From: Metellina segmentata
Lineage: Eukaryota > Arthropoda > Arachnida > Araneae > Tetragnathidae
Direction of reading: 5' to 3'
Assembly: GCA_947359465.1 (NCBI GenBank)
Contig: OX375878.1
Coordinates: forward strand, 78,350,416 to 78,414,415
Length of the DNA: 64,000 nt
Each line of letters opens with the position of its first letter. Position 1 is the stretch's first letter. The translations under genes and the position numbers were made by a program. The notes under the pieces were generated by a model. It was not told the DNA's origin and ran no database searches. It was given only the letters and a program-made list of their open reading frames with translations. This document shows positions 23,570 to 36,500 of this stretch, piece after piece.

Positions 23570-23795
23570 AGGGTTTAATGAAGTGACGTCAGCCATTTCG
23601 GGAATGCGTAACTATCATTGCTAAGTTCCTATTCCCAACTGTACGTCACACATTCGTGTTTCATATTTATCACAATCACCAGCAAAAGAAGTAAAGAGTT
23701 TAAAAAGAATTCGGCAGCACAAATAACCACATTTCAATTATAGAAGATGCAAATTTTAATTTGGAAGTTTTAGCACATAGTGAATTTGAAAAGGT
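23570..23795 (+). promoter_or_regulatory. Candidate CDC20 promoter and 5' untranslated exon
   Basis: A perfect CRE palindrome, TGACGTCA, lies at 23584-23591, and a half site (TACGTCAC) follows at about 23640. About 200 bp downstream, TTTGAAAAG|GTAATT at 23793/23794 would serve as a 5' splice donor for a non-coding first exon. The CDC20 start codon lies just behind a 3' splice site (TTTTTTTAG|A at 24499), so an upstream non-coding exon is required. The exact start site is unknown. Confidence 0.35.
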
Positions 23796-24060
23796 AATTA
23801 GTTAAGTCATGTCTATGATAGTATTTCTTTGTTGGTATAGGGTTTCATTATCTGTATTTAATTTCACTGTTTTTCGTAATATGCATAGACTGGGAGGCAA
23901 ATGTTGTGATTTAGATTTTATTATAGTTGCTTTAGGACTCGGATTACAATCCCAAATTTTTTTTACAAGTTATAAACATTAAACTGTATTCTTGTGAAAT
24001 GTCGGTTTTGTCAGAGCTGTCCTTCATAAGATTTTTTTATGCCTATTTAGAGTAGAAAAT

Positions 24061-24202
24061 TGTTATTTTCATTAGCTATTTTGAAGATGAAAGAATTAAA
24101 AGGACTTCCAAACTATCAGCAATATTATCATATGATAATATTACTGATAGTTTGGAAGTCCTTTTAATTCTTTCATCTTCAAAATAGCTAATGAAAATAA
24201 CA
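24061..24202. repeat. 142-bp nearly perfect palindrome without a spacer
   Basis: Two 71-bp arms meet at CATATG (24129-24134) with no loop. Base i pairs with 48263-i throughout. The only mismatch is C at 24120 against A at 24143. It lies 300 bp before the CDC20 coding start, inside the presumed 5' untranslated intron. Confidence 0.95.
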
Positions 24203-24513
24203 CACGATTGTTCTTCAAAGTTTTAAGCTTTTTTAATTAACTTTTTTGATAAGACTATTAATATAAAAATACACATTTTGCAGGTTTAAAACAAATTTCT
24301 AAAAGCTTTGAGAAAAAGTAAACAAAATGTATACTACAGGGTACTTTATAAATTAAACTTTGATTATACCTCAAAAAGATTTGTTATAATCCCTCTTGCT
24401 TTTTAAATACTTATTATCTCATTTTATTTAGTATTATATGTTGGGTTTTGCAATTTAATTTGTAGGTGTTCCTTGAAATTGTACCTTAATTTTTTTTAGA
24501 TTTGCTGTGTAAA

Positions 24514-27500
24514 ATGGCACATTTTAATTTGGAAAATGAACTATCAAATGCTTTGAGATATGATGCACCTCTTAGCAAGGGTCCTGCTCCACGATGGCAG
24601 AGAAAAGCATTGGAAACTTCTATGTCAAACATGTCGATTAATTCATCACATAATGATTCTACTCTATTGAATGTGACAGTCAATAAGACTACTCTCAAAC
24701 CGAGTCCAATGAAATGTCATGGTGAGTGTTCTAACATTTTTATCAATGCTTTCATTCATACTATTATTAATGCATTTGTTAGAAATTCTCCTGTAGGACA
24801 TACAAATTACTTGAATTTTCTAATAACGTTCCAAGAAACATTGTTAAAAAGTATATAAAATATGTTTATATTTATCTTAATATATCTATTTTAAAGTAAA
24901 AGCTATATAATTTACCAGTTTCATTGTATTTTATGAATGTGATACAATGCCTTACAATTTTACTTACTCTTAGATGAATGGAGCAAAAGACTTACACCTG
25001 GCCGAGGTTCTGGATCCAAAAGTCCTCTTCCAGACCAAGGAGACAGATTTATTCCTCACAGAAGTGCAATGAAATTTGAGTTAGGGCATTACATGGTAAA
25101 AATCAACTGGCCTTTTCATGGTTATAACTGATATTTTTAGTCATAAAACTGTTGCACAATTTTATTAATGTGCCAACTACTAATTATTCTTAGTTAAAGT
25201 AGTTTTCAACAAGCTAGAAAGCATAATAAAACAATTGATGGTGAAATATATCTGTTTGCAGATTATAAAATAATCAACGAATTCTTTTCAATATTCACTA
25301 TTTACTCTGCTAATTGTAAACTGTCATGTGCTGATATCATAATCACATTTCGTAACCAAGTTTAAAATCCTTATTTTACAAGTTGCTTTTTGTAACTCCT
25401 TGTTTATTTTATTTCCTGGTATAGTACTTTAAACTGCAAAAATGGTTGAATAATAATTTAGGCTTCAAATGAGTTATTTAAAAACCAAATATGAAGCAAT
25501 AATTTGATAATTTTCTAAATAATTTGAGATTTTTTCTAAAATGCTTCTCGCAACTACTGTAATGAGTTTTGGCAGATTTGTATTCTCCAATATTTTAATA
25601 GTAATAATTTTCGGTTCCCATAGGTCAGTAAAAATCGAGAATTGTCAGAAAATTTAATTTTGTCCAAAAAATTGGGGGAAATTGCAAATTTTTGTCTAAA
25701 ACCTAGAAAATGATTGATCTCGAACGCTTTGGAGAAAAGTAGCCAATAAGATTCGTATCACTTTATTTTATGAATATAATTTATCAACCGATTTTAAAAG
25801 AAACAGCTAATATTTAACGTGGAAATAATTTTGTTTTATCCACTAGCTTAAATTAAAGAATTTCATGCTTATGATACATAAAATCATAAATTGACTAAGT
25901 CAAATATATTGGATTATTTGAAAAAATTATTTTAATGTAAAATTACTTGCATTAATTTTGTCCTGTGTATTAATTTATACGGAGTATAATTTTTAAATTG
26001 ACTTTTATTGGCTATTAAATGCTAAATTATTTCTTGATTTTTCACCTTGAAAGAGTTGTGAATTGCTTAAGTATAAGAGTGAATTTTCTAAAAATTTATC
26101 TGAAAAAACCTTTGAAATTAGGGAAATTATTTTTTGAAGTAGAGGGGAATCCTGTAATTTAATACAATTAATTAGTCCTCGTGTAGTTACAAACAAGCTG
26201 CCCCAGGTGACTGCTACTTTTTCCAACCTAGAGGTATCTGTTTTGCAAAACCATCTCTAAGCTAATTTCGGATGTTTGGACGCCAAGCCGTGGTAACCAT
26301 AAAAGAAACCATCGTAATATGATTACCATAAGTACCTTGTTAAAAAAATATTTAGATTTTTTTTTATTTAAATTTTTTTGCAAGGTCTATTACTGTTTCA
26401 TATGTAATCACAACACATTTTGTGTTTTTAGCATATTCATTTTGAGCAACTAAAATGGAATATGAGGTGACTTGATACTATTTTTAAGCATTTTTGCTAC
26501 AATTTCATATATGCTGTGGCAGTCCCAGGGTATATAAACGTCACTTGTTGTCATCTTTTTGACATTTTGTCACTTTTTCAGGTTTTAGTTCTTAAATTCT
26601 ACTTGGACCAGAAAAATTTTTAATGCCAAAATATAAAAAAAAATTAATTTTTTTCCTCTAAAAAAAATCCAATTTCAGTTACATTGAAAATTTCTTGAGC
26701 ACATGTATATTTTCTTTGTGAAAAAAAAAAAGACTATTTTTTTATTTGCCAGCAATTTTTTCTGTATTTTTATTTGCCCCCAATAATGATGACCTGAGGC
26801 AAAATTCCCATGGTCTTTATCAAGTCCTCAAATTTTGTTTCTGTACTCGGGGGCCCTTGAAAATTATAGAACTTGGTGAAAAGACCTTGATTTTTTTTAA
26901 CTTCCCCAGTGCTGAAATTATTGGTAGCCTTCTACATATTGTGTAATTTCATCTTGCTTTTCAACTTGTCCAGGGGGGCAATTCACCTACTCTACTGAGT
27001 GACGACTGCGTTTCCGCCAAAATCAAACCTTTTTTATATTTATTTTGAGACGTTCATAATGCGATGCTACGACTGGCGCCGGCTGCAGTAGTATTGGTTT
27101 CAGTTCAAGAAATGAATTGGTGCCTCAAATTGGATCACCTTGTAATCAAATAACCAATAGCAACCCTCTAAATACGGCGCAGCAGAATATAGTTTCCTTC
27201 CTTTGTAATTTCCAAAAATGCAGTGGAACACTGTTCCATCGGAATTCCCCCACAACACTCTTGGTCACATAGCCTGGTGCTATAAGGGATTTGAAATAGG
27301 AAGAATGGGAAGGGTTGCATTTAAAGCCTTACAATGCCATGCTTCTTTAGAATTATATGAAGCGGAAAGCACAAGAAAAATTAAAGAAGGACAGGAAAGA
27401 AAAAGAAAGACTGGAAGTAGACAAAAGATTTAAAGTAGCTGGCAAAGAAAAGAAAGATAATCAAAAAAGAAATGAAAACTTAAAATTATGCGTAAGGAAA

Positions 27501-30500
27501 AGGATGAGGCATTGGACAGTGCTTCAAAATTGCTAAAGGAAGCCAATGATAAGCTCAAGAAGGCAATAAAGAATAAAGATTTTAAGGAAGCAGCACTTGC
27601 TCAGGCAATAATTGACGGGGCGGCAAAAATCTGAGATGCAAAGACAGATTTTATAAAATGCACATTCTTCTCTTGAGAAGAAAAATACAAAATTGATTTC
27701 AGACTTTTTCCAACCACAAAAAATCAGACTTAATCTTTTAAATAAAAGGAAGAAATTCTTCAAGCTTTTTCAATAATTAACAACATATTTAAGAATTGTG
27801 ATTACAATATATATATATATATATATATTTGTTAATATTGTTTCAAAATAATATGCTTTTTAAATGAAGAAAATAAATATCCTTCTAAAGAAAGAAAAGA
27901 AAAAGTTAGAAGTGGCTGGGGAGGATCTTTTTATTTTTAAAATTTATATTTGAATATATTTGGCATTACTATTTGTCACTTTTTTTGTTCGATTAATCAT
28001 TTTTTTACACCTTAAAACCTTTTTATAACCCCTGCAGTCCTGAAAAATGATCGGATCGTAAAGTGACAAACCGAACCATGTTATTTGATTACAAACTAAA
28101 AAGTTTAGTACTTTGTTGAATATTTTAGATAAAGAGGATATACAGAGTAGGTTGATCCTTATTTTGCAAAGAAAATTTTTTTTGCTGTTCTACCTTAATT
28201 TTGTTTCAATGTGCTAATAAATAACTGCCCAGATCTGAACATTGTGAGCTGATTTAATATTGCATCTGGTTTCCACATTAAGAAATTTTTAAATAAAATT
28301 TTGCACTACTAAATAGGTATCCCATTTTATGCAATTCAGTACAATTTGTTACTATTTTATGACTCGTCAATCAGTGCTTTTTTTTTTAGCTCACTAAAGG
28401 AAATGAAGCTGATGAAAACTTGAGTCCTAATAGTTCCCATTACAAGAAAACCATGAGTGAAAATATCTTGGGAGGTGATATTTCAAATTTTCGTATACTT
28501 GCATATCAAAACAAAGCCCCACAAGCTCCATCAGGTAAGATTCTAGTGATAACTTTAACATCCAAAATCTATCAAAATTTATGCTTTTTCAGGAACTATA
28601 GGAATTTAATTCTCTGTCAAGTATAGCAAGTGTCCCAAAAATTTGTAAACGCTTCAAAAACTTGAAGAAAAAAAAACTGAAGTAATCAGAATATATGAAT
28701 GAAAGTTTGTGAAAAAATTATTCTCGTGCAATTTGTTTTGGTAAAGAAATAATTTTTACCTTTTAATTTTTATTGATAGATGGCGCTTTATGTATTCAAA
28801 TCACAGATAATATTTAGCCGAAAGAGGATTTGACTTAGTCAGCAATTTACTAACAAAGGAAAGAAACAGAGTGTCAATAGAGAAATTCGACAATTTAAGA
28901 TTGCTGATGACAAATATGGCACCAAATAGAGCAATAGAAGTCATCCTATATTTCATATGTCCTATATTATAGTAACTGCACTATATTTCTTTATAGATGT
29001 AATTATTTTTCCCCTCCATATTTTCGTTCTGCTCATCGCCACACACACAGGTAAATTCCAATAGCCACTTGCAGTCCTGAAATTTGACACAGACAGCACT
29101 AAAGGTTACTGAATGAACCTTAATGCCCAGATTTAAAAATTTAATTTATGTTTTTCAATTTATTTATTTACCTTTTTTTTTTATTTGGTTTCCGAAGAAT
29201 GGCAACACACAGTGTGAAATCTAGCATTTCTTCTTTCATAGTTTTTTCCTTTTGTGTTTCTTTATTTGTCTTTGGATCCTGGATACTGAAATCAGAATAT
29301 GTTTGGTGTAGGTTTTAGGCATAATAAGAAACTCTCCTTTAAATAAAACCTATCATTTTATTTACAAGAAAGCTCAACCCGACTGGGTTTTTACCAGAAG
29401 AACATATCACTTATATAGCAAACTGTCTTAATCAGAAATACAAACTTGGAGAATAACACACCCCATACGGCACATTTGTCGATGCATATTTGGACAAATA
29501 GCCACTGGTCCAACAGAATACTCTGCTGATTCTCCTTTGATTTCATTGGCTCTTTTATGTATTTCAATTTCATAATGGATTGTTTTTTGCGCAGTGTTCG
29601 TTTTTGAATTTGCGCCAAGTCACTTATTTGTTTCTTGTGTTTTTCTTTAGCTTTGGCTTCAATAGTTGAATGTCATTTTTTTTTGTAGCATTCTGTTTGA
29701 TTCAGGTCATAGAATCAATTTGTTTCGTGCTTTTTTTTATCATTGTGGCATCGGAATTCCTATTCTCACCTTGATTTCATTGTTTTAAAACATTTTAAAT
29801 TAATTTATTAGCTTTAAGACTTTTTGAAAGTATAACAATATTTTTATCATATATGCAATTTTTTGTTTTTTACTGTTTAATTTGGTTTTATCGGAATCAG
29901 TGAGGCATAAGTTTGTCATGGGCAACGCCATGCTGGTACTACTACTAGTATATGATCTAGTATACTTCACCTAAGAGGGTTGCCATCGAATCACTGTTTG
30001 TAAAAGTGTGGGCTATGGGTTAAGTTATTGACTTCAAGAATGGGAGTCTTGAAATCAATCTTCTTTCGTCGGGGATGATGGGTAATTTGTTTTCTAAAAG
30101 ATGGCGGTAAGCCAAAAAAGGACCTATGCTCTAACAGCCATGAGTGGGGTAAGTTGTGCACAAGTAACTGGCAAATCGAAGACATCAGTATTCTGTATCC
30201 TGCATGGTTTCTTAAACTTACTCCTGAGATTGCACAACATATTCTGGACACCAAGCTAATTTTCTACTATAAGGAACAGTCAGTACCCATAACTGTAGAA
30301 TATGAGCAAATGAAAACCCACATGCCTATACTGAGCAGCTGTTACGTTCCTCACATGTTACTGTTTGGTGTGGAATCGCTACATCCACTATTGTTGGTCC
30401 ATTTTTTTTTTCTTTGGGCCCTGTGCAAAAGTAATCTGGAAGTGCTCAGTTAATGCAGAATGCTACTGGAGAAAGTGATACCATGCTTATTGCAACATAA

Positions 30501-33500
30501 CCTCCTTCCCTCAGTCACTTCTATGCAAGACAAAGGTACCTACACTTATATGAAGAACAACTACTCAGCCATTGTAAAAATGAATGGCCCCTTCACTCAC
30601 TGGGTGGACCAGTTGATTTCTGATGAGTTACTTAAAATCCTAAGTGCACCCAAGTAATCTGTCTTTGCTAAAGACAGATTACTTGGGTGCACTTGGGATT
30701 TTAAGTAACTCATCAGAAATCAACTGGTCCACCCAGTGATTGTGGGATGCCATTTCCAACAAGATCTTTCTTGATCTGGACATGCGGCATGCTTTAGTTA
30801 ACTGTTCTCAGGCTTGCAAAATTGTGATTTCTTGTCCTGGTGGACACATGAAACAATAACTCATGAGCATTGTCTAAAATATTCTGCTTGATATCCAAAA
30901 TCCTTTTTGTGATTACAGAAGTTTAGAAAAGTTGTCATTTTTATATTGGGCAAACAGATCAATCTGAAAAATATCCTCAATTGAAAGTTAAATTTGACTA
31001 AAAATCCTTACTCCCGTTTTCATTGCATTCTTTTATTTTTTTTTTATAATAAAGCACTGTTTAATGTAAAAAGTTCTAATTTTTGTTGTGATCAAATTAT
31101 TTTTTAATTTTTATTTATACTTAAATAGGTCATGCAAATGCTCTCAAAATCCTCTACAGTTCTTCAAAAAATCCTGGCTCTACTAAAAAAGCTTCTCGTT
31201 ATATACCTCAAAATCCTGAACGAATTCTAGATGCTCCAGAAATCTTGGATGACTATTGTAAGTTTTGAGATCTTATTCCACAGTACATGTTATTATTAAA
31301 TTAAAAGCTGTGTTTAAACAAAAACCTAATCAATCATTAGTTAACTAAAATAAAGGGTAGATCTAAAACCAATCAATTGGTTACTCATTAATCATGACTA
31401 TTGTTTTAGTAATTTATTTTCAATCAACAGTGAGATTAAGCACTGCCTAACACTGATAGAAGAGTACTGTGTCTAGAAATGAATATAAATGCAGGATACA
31501 AGCATTTGAACTAATCTTTTGCTACTATATATATTAATGCACAGAAGGATTCTAATGTAGTCTGAATATTCTAGGGTAACTATGATCCCCTTGAAAGCGC
31601 TTGCATTTTATTTTCTAACTTAGGCCCATGGAAAATACTTTTTTTATTCAAATTTTGTCTTTTAATTTTTTTATTGTTTACACACTCTTTATTGCATATA
31701 GCTAATTTATTTAATGAGTATGCAATTAATAACATGAATTTCTCTTAACTAAACTCAATTGTGTAATTAAAAAAAAATTTTAAATTTCCTAGTTTTTTAA
31801 TTCTTATTTTATTAAAATTCTTAACGTTTTTAATGCCTTTGAAAAATACATGTATAACAGCGTAGAAACGATTGTTAGTACAAAGTGGTAACTGAACCAG
31901 GAAATCTCAGAAAAATTTTTAATCCTAGAAATATCGGAAAATTTCACCAAAAAATCGGGGACATTTTGATAATTTAAACGGCTGCTATTATCGTTTGTCA
32001 TAATTAGAGCTGCGCGATTCTGAGTGCTTTTGAGAATCTAATAAATTGTAATTTGAATTTTAAAAAAAACCTTGTCATAATTTTTTAACACCGAGAAAAC
32101 CGCCGCCCTCGAAGCTGCAGTGTTGCCATAAGGCTAGCGATACTACAACTTGTGCTGGGCAATTTGAAATTTGTGTAACTAATGATGTTTTTTTTTGTGA
32201 ATTAAATTAATATTTTTAAGCAGGGAGATACATATGCAATACTCAAGAGACTGATGCTAAGGGTAAAATCTTTTTTTTTTATTATTACGGCGGGCACTCG
32301 ATTGTTAATCATAGGCCACTGCAAGGCCGGGAAGCGATGGTCATTTGTGAAGGGGCACCCAATGGGCGACCATCACTACCCCTAACTAAGGACAGCACAA
32401 TTACATCCATGCCCTGACCCCAGATTCGAACCAGGAACCTTCCGATCCAGAGGTCGACACCTTAACCACTAGACCGGTTGGTCGGCCAAGGGTAAAATCT
32501 GGGAAAGCCTATTTTGTAATCCGGTCCCAATGGATCTCCCCAGGCGAATCTTTGCGGCCAACTTCAGAATTTTAATGGACATGACTATCTCAAAGGACAT
32601 CTCCATCGGATTGGCGTGAAAGACATTCCTGACTGTCCTCTGTGTTCCACTGGAAAGACTATAAATTTTAGCCACTTGACAGTTTGTACTATGTCCAACT
32701 CAAATTTTAATGTTCTACCTCTTGACAAATATATTTCATAGGCTAGTTTATATTGGGCTGCACGAAGGGAAATGGTCAATACGACCCTTTCCTCAACGTA
32801 ATTAAAAAAAAGTATTGCAAACATGTTCCGGATATAAATAACGTATAGACAAAATTACACTGGGGAAAAGGGTTAGATTAAGGTTTTTTCACAAAATTTT
32901 GGACTTTATACTGTACTTTCATGATTAAATTACCATTTTTTCTGGTCTGTCACTACTAACAAAACTATCCAAACCTGTTTGTGGAAATTAAATAATAAAC
33001 ATCTCTAATTTTTTTAGAACTGACTGCTTAACTCCTCATTTGCAAATATTTATCAAAAAATACTGCTTTTAAGATTTTGTTATTGAGTTTATTTATATTT
33101 AGCTTAGAAAATATCACTTGCATTTTAATTGAAGACAAATTAAAATTTATGCTGAATTATGAAAAGTTCTTAACTTCATTATTCTATGAAATTAAATTCT
33201 AGACTGTTTCCAGATTTGAATTTTATTGACTGGAGCTCTACCAATATTCTGGCTGTTGCTTTATATGGCTCCTTATATTTGTGGAATGGAACCACAGGAG
33301 AAATCAAGCAGCTCTTTGATATGCCTGACCATCAAGACTACATATCATGTGTATCTTGGCTTACAGAAGGCAGTGTCCTGGGTGTAGGAACTAGCACCGC
33401 AGAGGTTCAGTTGTGGGATATAGGTGCAGAAAAGAGAATAAGAACAATGAAGAGTCACGTGTCTCGCATTCCATCACTCTCCTGGAATTCATTCATTTTG

Positions 33501-36500
33501 TCTAGGTATTCTTTAAAGCTACATGTTTACTTCTATTCAAATTTCATCATTTTTCTAACCACTTAGTTTTTATGCAAGGCAAGTTAATAACTGCATAGAA
33601 ATGTGTATGCATAGTCAGATTTTTCTTATGTATAATATTTTCTTTAAAAATCATAAGAGGACTAGAATCCTAAGAAAATCAGATGCATATTTTGAAGAAT
33701 TGCGAAGAAATATATTTTATGATGATTAGATAAGGAAACAAATAAGTGTTAATTAATCTTTGAAAATCATGACTCCTTAATTTGTAAAATAAAGGTTTGC
33801 TTGTATTTCTTTTACATCCGTATTCTTGAATCTAAGTTAAACGATGGATCAATAATAATCCCCAGATTATTGAAAAAACTATTCACAATGCCTGATCCAA
33901 GGTTTAAATCAAAGTTTCGGTGTTACATTTTGATCCTCAGAAATCGGTGGATTGACTCTCGGTTAATGGTAAACACATCCGCAGCACTATCTTTTTGCGG
34001 AAGAAGCGAAATATATTGTAAATAAAACAAAATGGACAACACACTTCCATTCTGTGCTAAATTACAGTATTCTTTCGCTGGTGCATATTCAACTAATCTT
34101 GTCTAAATATTCAGATGTTCTAGATGACATTTCCTATACTATATATATGCCCAGTTGTGATGTTCTGGTTTGAACTATATACTGGCTCGCCAGTGTATCA
34201 ACCAATGGGAGAGCGAACAGTGGAATATGAAAAAAAAAAATATTGTGATCAAATGCCTATGCATTTTTCTATTTCCAAACTCAAATTGAAATGTGGTTTA
34301 TAAAAAACACTGTCTATTTTATTGAAATCAAAAGTTGGAATTTGACCAGTATGGATGCAGATTTGGGCAAAAAATTTAAACAATTTTAGGATATTGAGAA
34401 AGGAGATGGTAGTAGCCAATCACAGCAATCTTATAATTTTAATCAGTAGATCACTCAATCTGTGGTTTGTGAATACGGTTCTGGGAAAATCCTTGGTTTA
34501 ACTGTGACCCAAGAATTAGCTGATCTGCAGATCTATTTGAGGTCTGAATATAGTCATAAGTTTCCTTGTACATTAAACTTTTCTGAGAAAGAATATAAAT
34601 TTTTAATACACCTTTTATAAAAGGTATGTTCCATATAAATTCAGGTGGGGGTTACCTTCATAGTCTCGTATGTATGTTATACTACTGCTTTATACAATAT
34701 AATAGAATTTAAAGACAAATTCTTACCTAAAATTTAAAAGAAGCTTATACAATTTCAATATAAGTTTTATAGTATCCTTTAAGTTGATATTTCTCAAATT
34801 ATGCAATTTTGAGTTGTCACTTTTCTTGCTTGGGTGTGATATGTTAAAATGCATAATTTTTAATTCAAAAAAATTCCTTGTGATATACAGGCCGCCAAAA
34901 ATGGGGCCTTGGGTGCCATTCATCACTTGTGATTTTCGGCAACATTTTTAAACGCTCTGTTCCTGGAATAGTGTAAGATATTTGTTGCGTTTTTTTTTTT
35001 TTTTAATTTGAAAGATAATATTTTTTTGATTAAAATGATACCCTCCATTTGGAAATATGTGTTCAAGTTCTCTTGCTGTATCCTTTTCAATTTTTACAAC
35101 CAATTGAAAATTTTGCCATATATTATACCAGTTTCCATTACCACATATTGGTCTCCTAAATCCAAATCTAGTCTTATTTGACATGTCATTTTAATTCTTA
35201 ATAAAGATGACAGCAGGCACAGCTTTCAAAAGATACTAACTAAAGCTTCCAAAAACATGTGCAAGTTCCAAAACATATTACAACAGGTTCAAAAGCAAGC
35301 CACTTCTGTGCACTTTGCTTAGAACTGAAATTACCAATTCAGTGAACTAAAAATTTGTTCAACTGAATCAGTATCTTCCTTTGATGTTCAGTGACGCCTT
35401 CCTGTTTGAACCAATAGGAACTGGGGCACCCACAAATTTTTAAAACATTGTGAATTGGAAGTGAGCACTGGTGTTGCTGTCTTGCAGCTGAAAATCTATA
35501 TCCAGCATACAGTATGTGGTAGCATAAAGTTCACAATGATTTCATTTAACTCACAAATTATGTCTATTACCTCTGCAATCCAACAGTTGCAGTCATACAC
35601 ACATCCCTCTTTGTAAGTTGTAAATCTGAATAGTCTGTCGTTTCTGAGATCTTGGTTGAACAAAGGAAATTTCTTCTTTCTGGTTCTGGAGGACACTGGG
35701 ATAATTGTTAGAACTTGCTCCTTTTCACTGTAGGATTTACACGATTCAACAGCTAAATTGATGTTTGACAGAAGATCCAGGCAAGTTTCACAAGACTCTA
35801 GATTCATTTTCTTCTGAAAATGGAATTTCTACTTCGAAGAGTTCGGTCAGTTTTATTTTGGTGGAATCGTCCACAGCTTCAGTAATTTCTCTGCACTTTC
35901 TTGATGCATACAGCTTATGACGACTTCACTGACCATGTTTTCCCAACAGGACTAAAAACAATCTCTACAGCTAACTGATTCAGTGAATCTAATTCTTCTG
36001 CACATACAAAATCTGTATTATCCACACCATGGGAGACTTCTTGTTCAGTTAGTGTCATTTTTGATATTCTGTCAAAGCATTTAGAACACAGAAAGTCCAA
36101 AGACTTTTCCACAAAACGCAACGCAACACAGTACAACTCAATCCTCGTAAAAGCTTATTTAAGTGCTGTTTGACCTTTCTTTGCCTGTTGACAACTAAAC
36201 TGAATTCATATGTCCTCCCTTTCATATGCTTAGACCAAACACACAGAATTATCTAAATGGTTCCAGAAGGCATTTAGTGGTTTGGAAGGTTCTATATATA
36301 GAAAACCCAGAAGAGTAAAAACATTTCACTAGTTCCAACTTGTTTAATTTATCATTTTTATTCCATCACATTGGTCTAAAAATGGAATTATTTGAAGAAA
36401 ACTAGTGAAAAATTCAAGAACCTAGTGGCAGGTTCTCCAATCCAAAAGAATATGTAATAACCTTAATTATACAACACCTGTAAAATTCACAGAATTTTTG

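Noticed and set aside
24486..24698. Minus-strand frame over CDC20 exon 1
   Set aside because: It is a shadow of the CDC20 coding frame, which continues across eight splice junctions.
27806..27829. AT dinucleotide run as a regulatory site
   Set aside because: It is a simple microsatellite; others occur at about 11108 and 37810.
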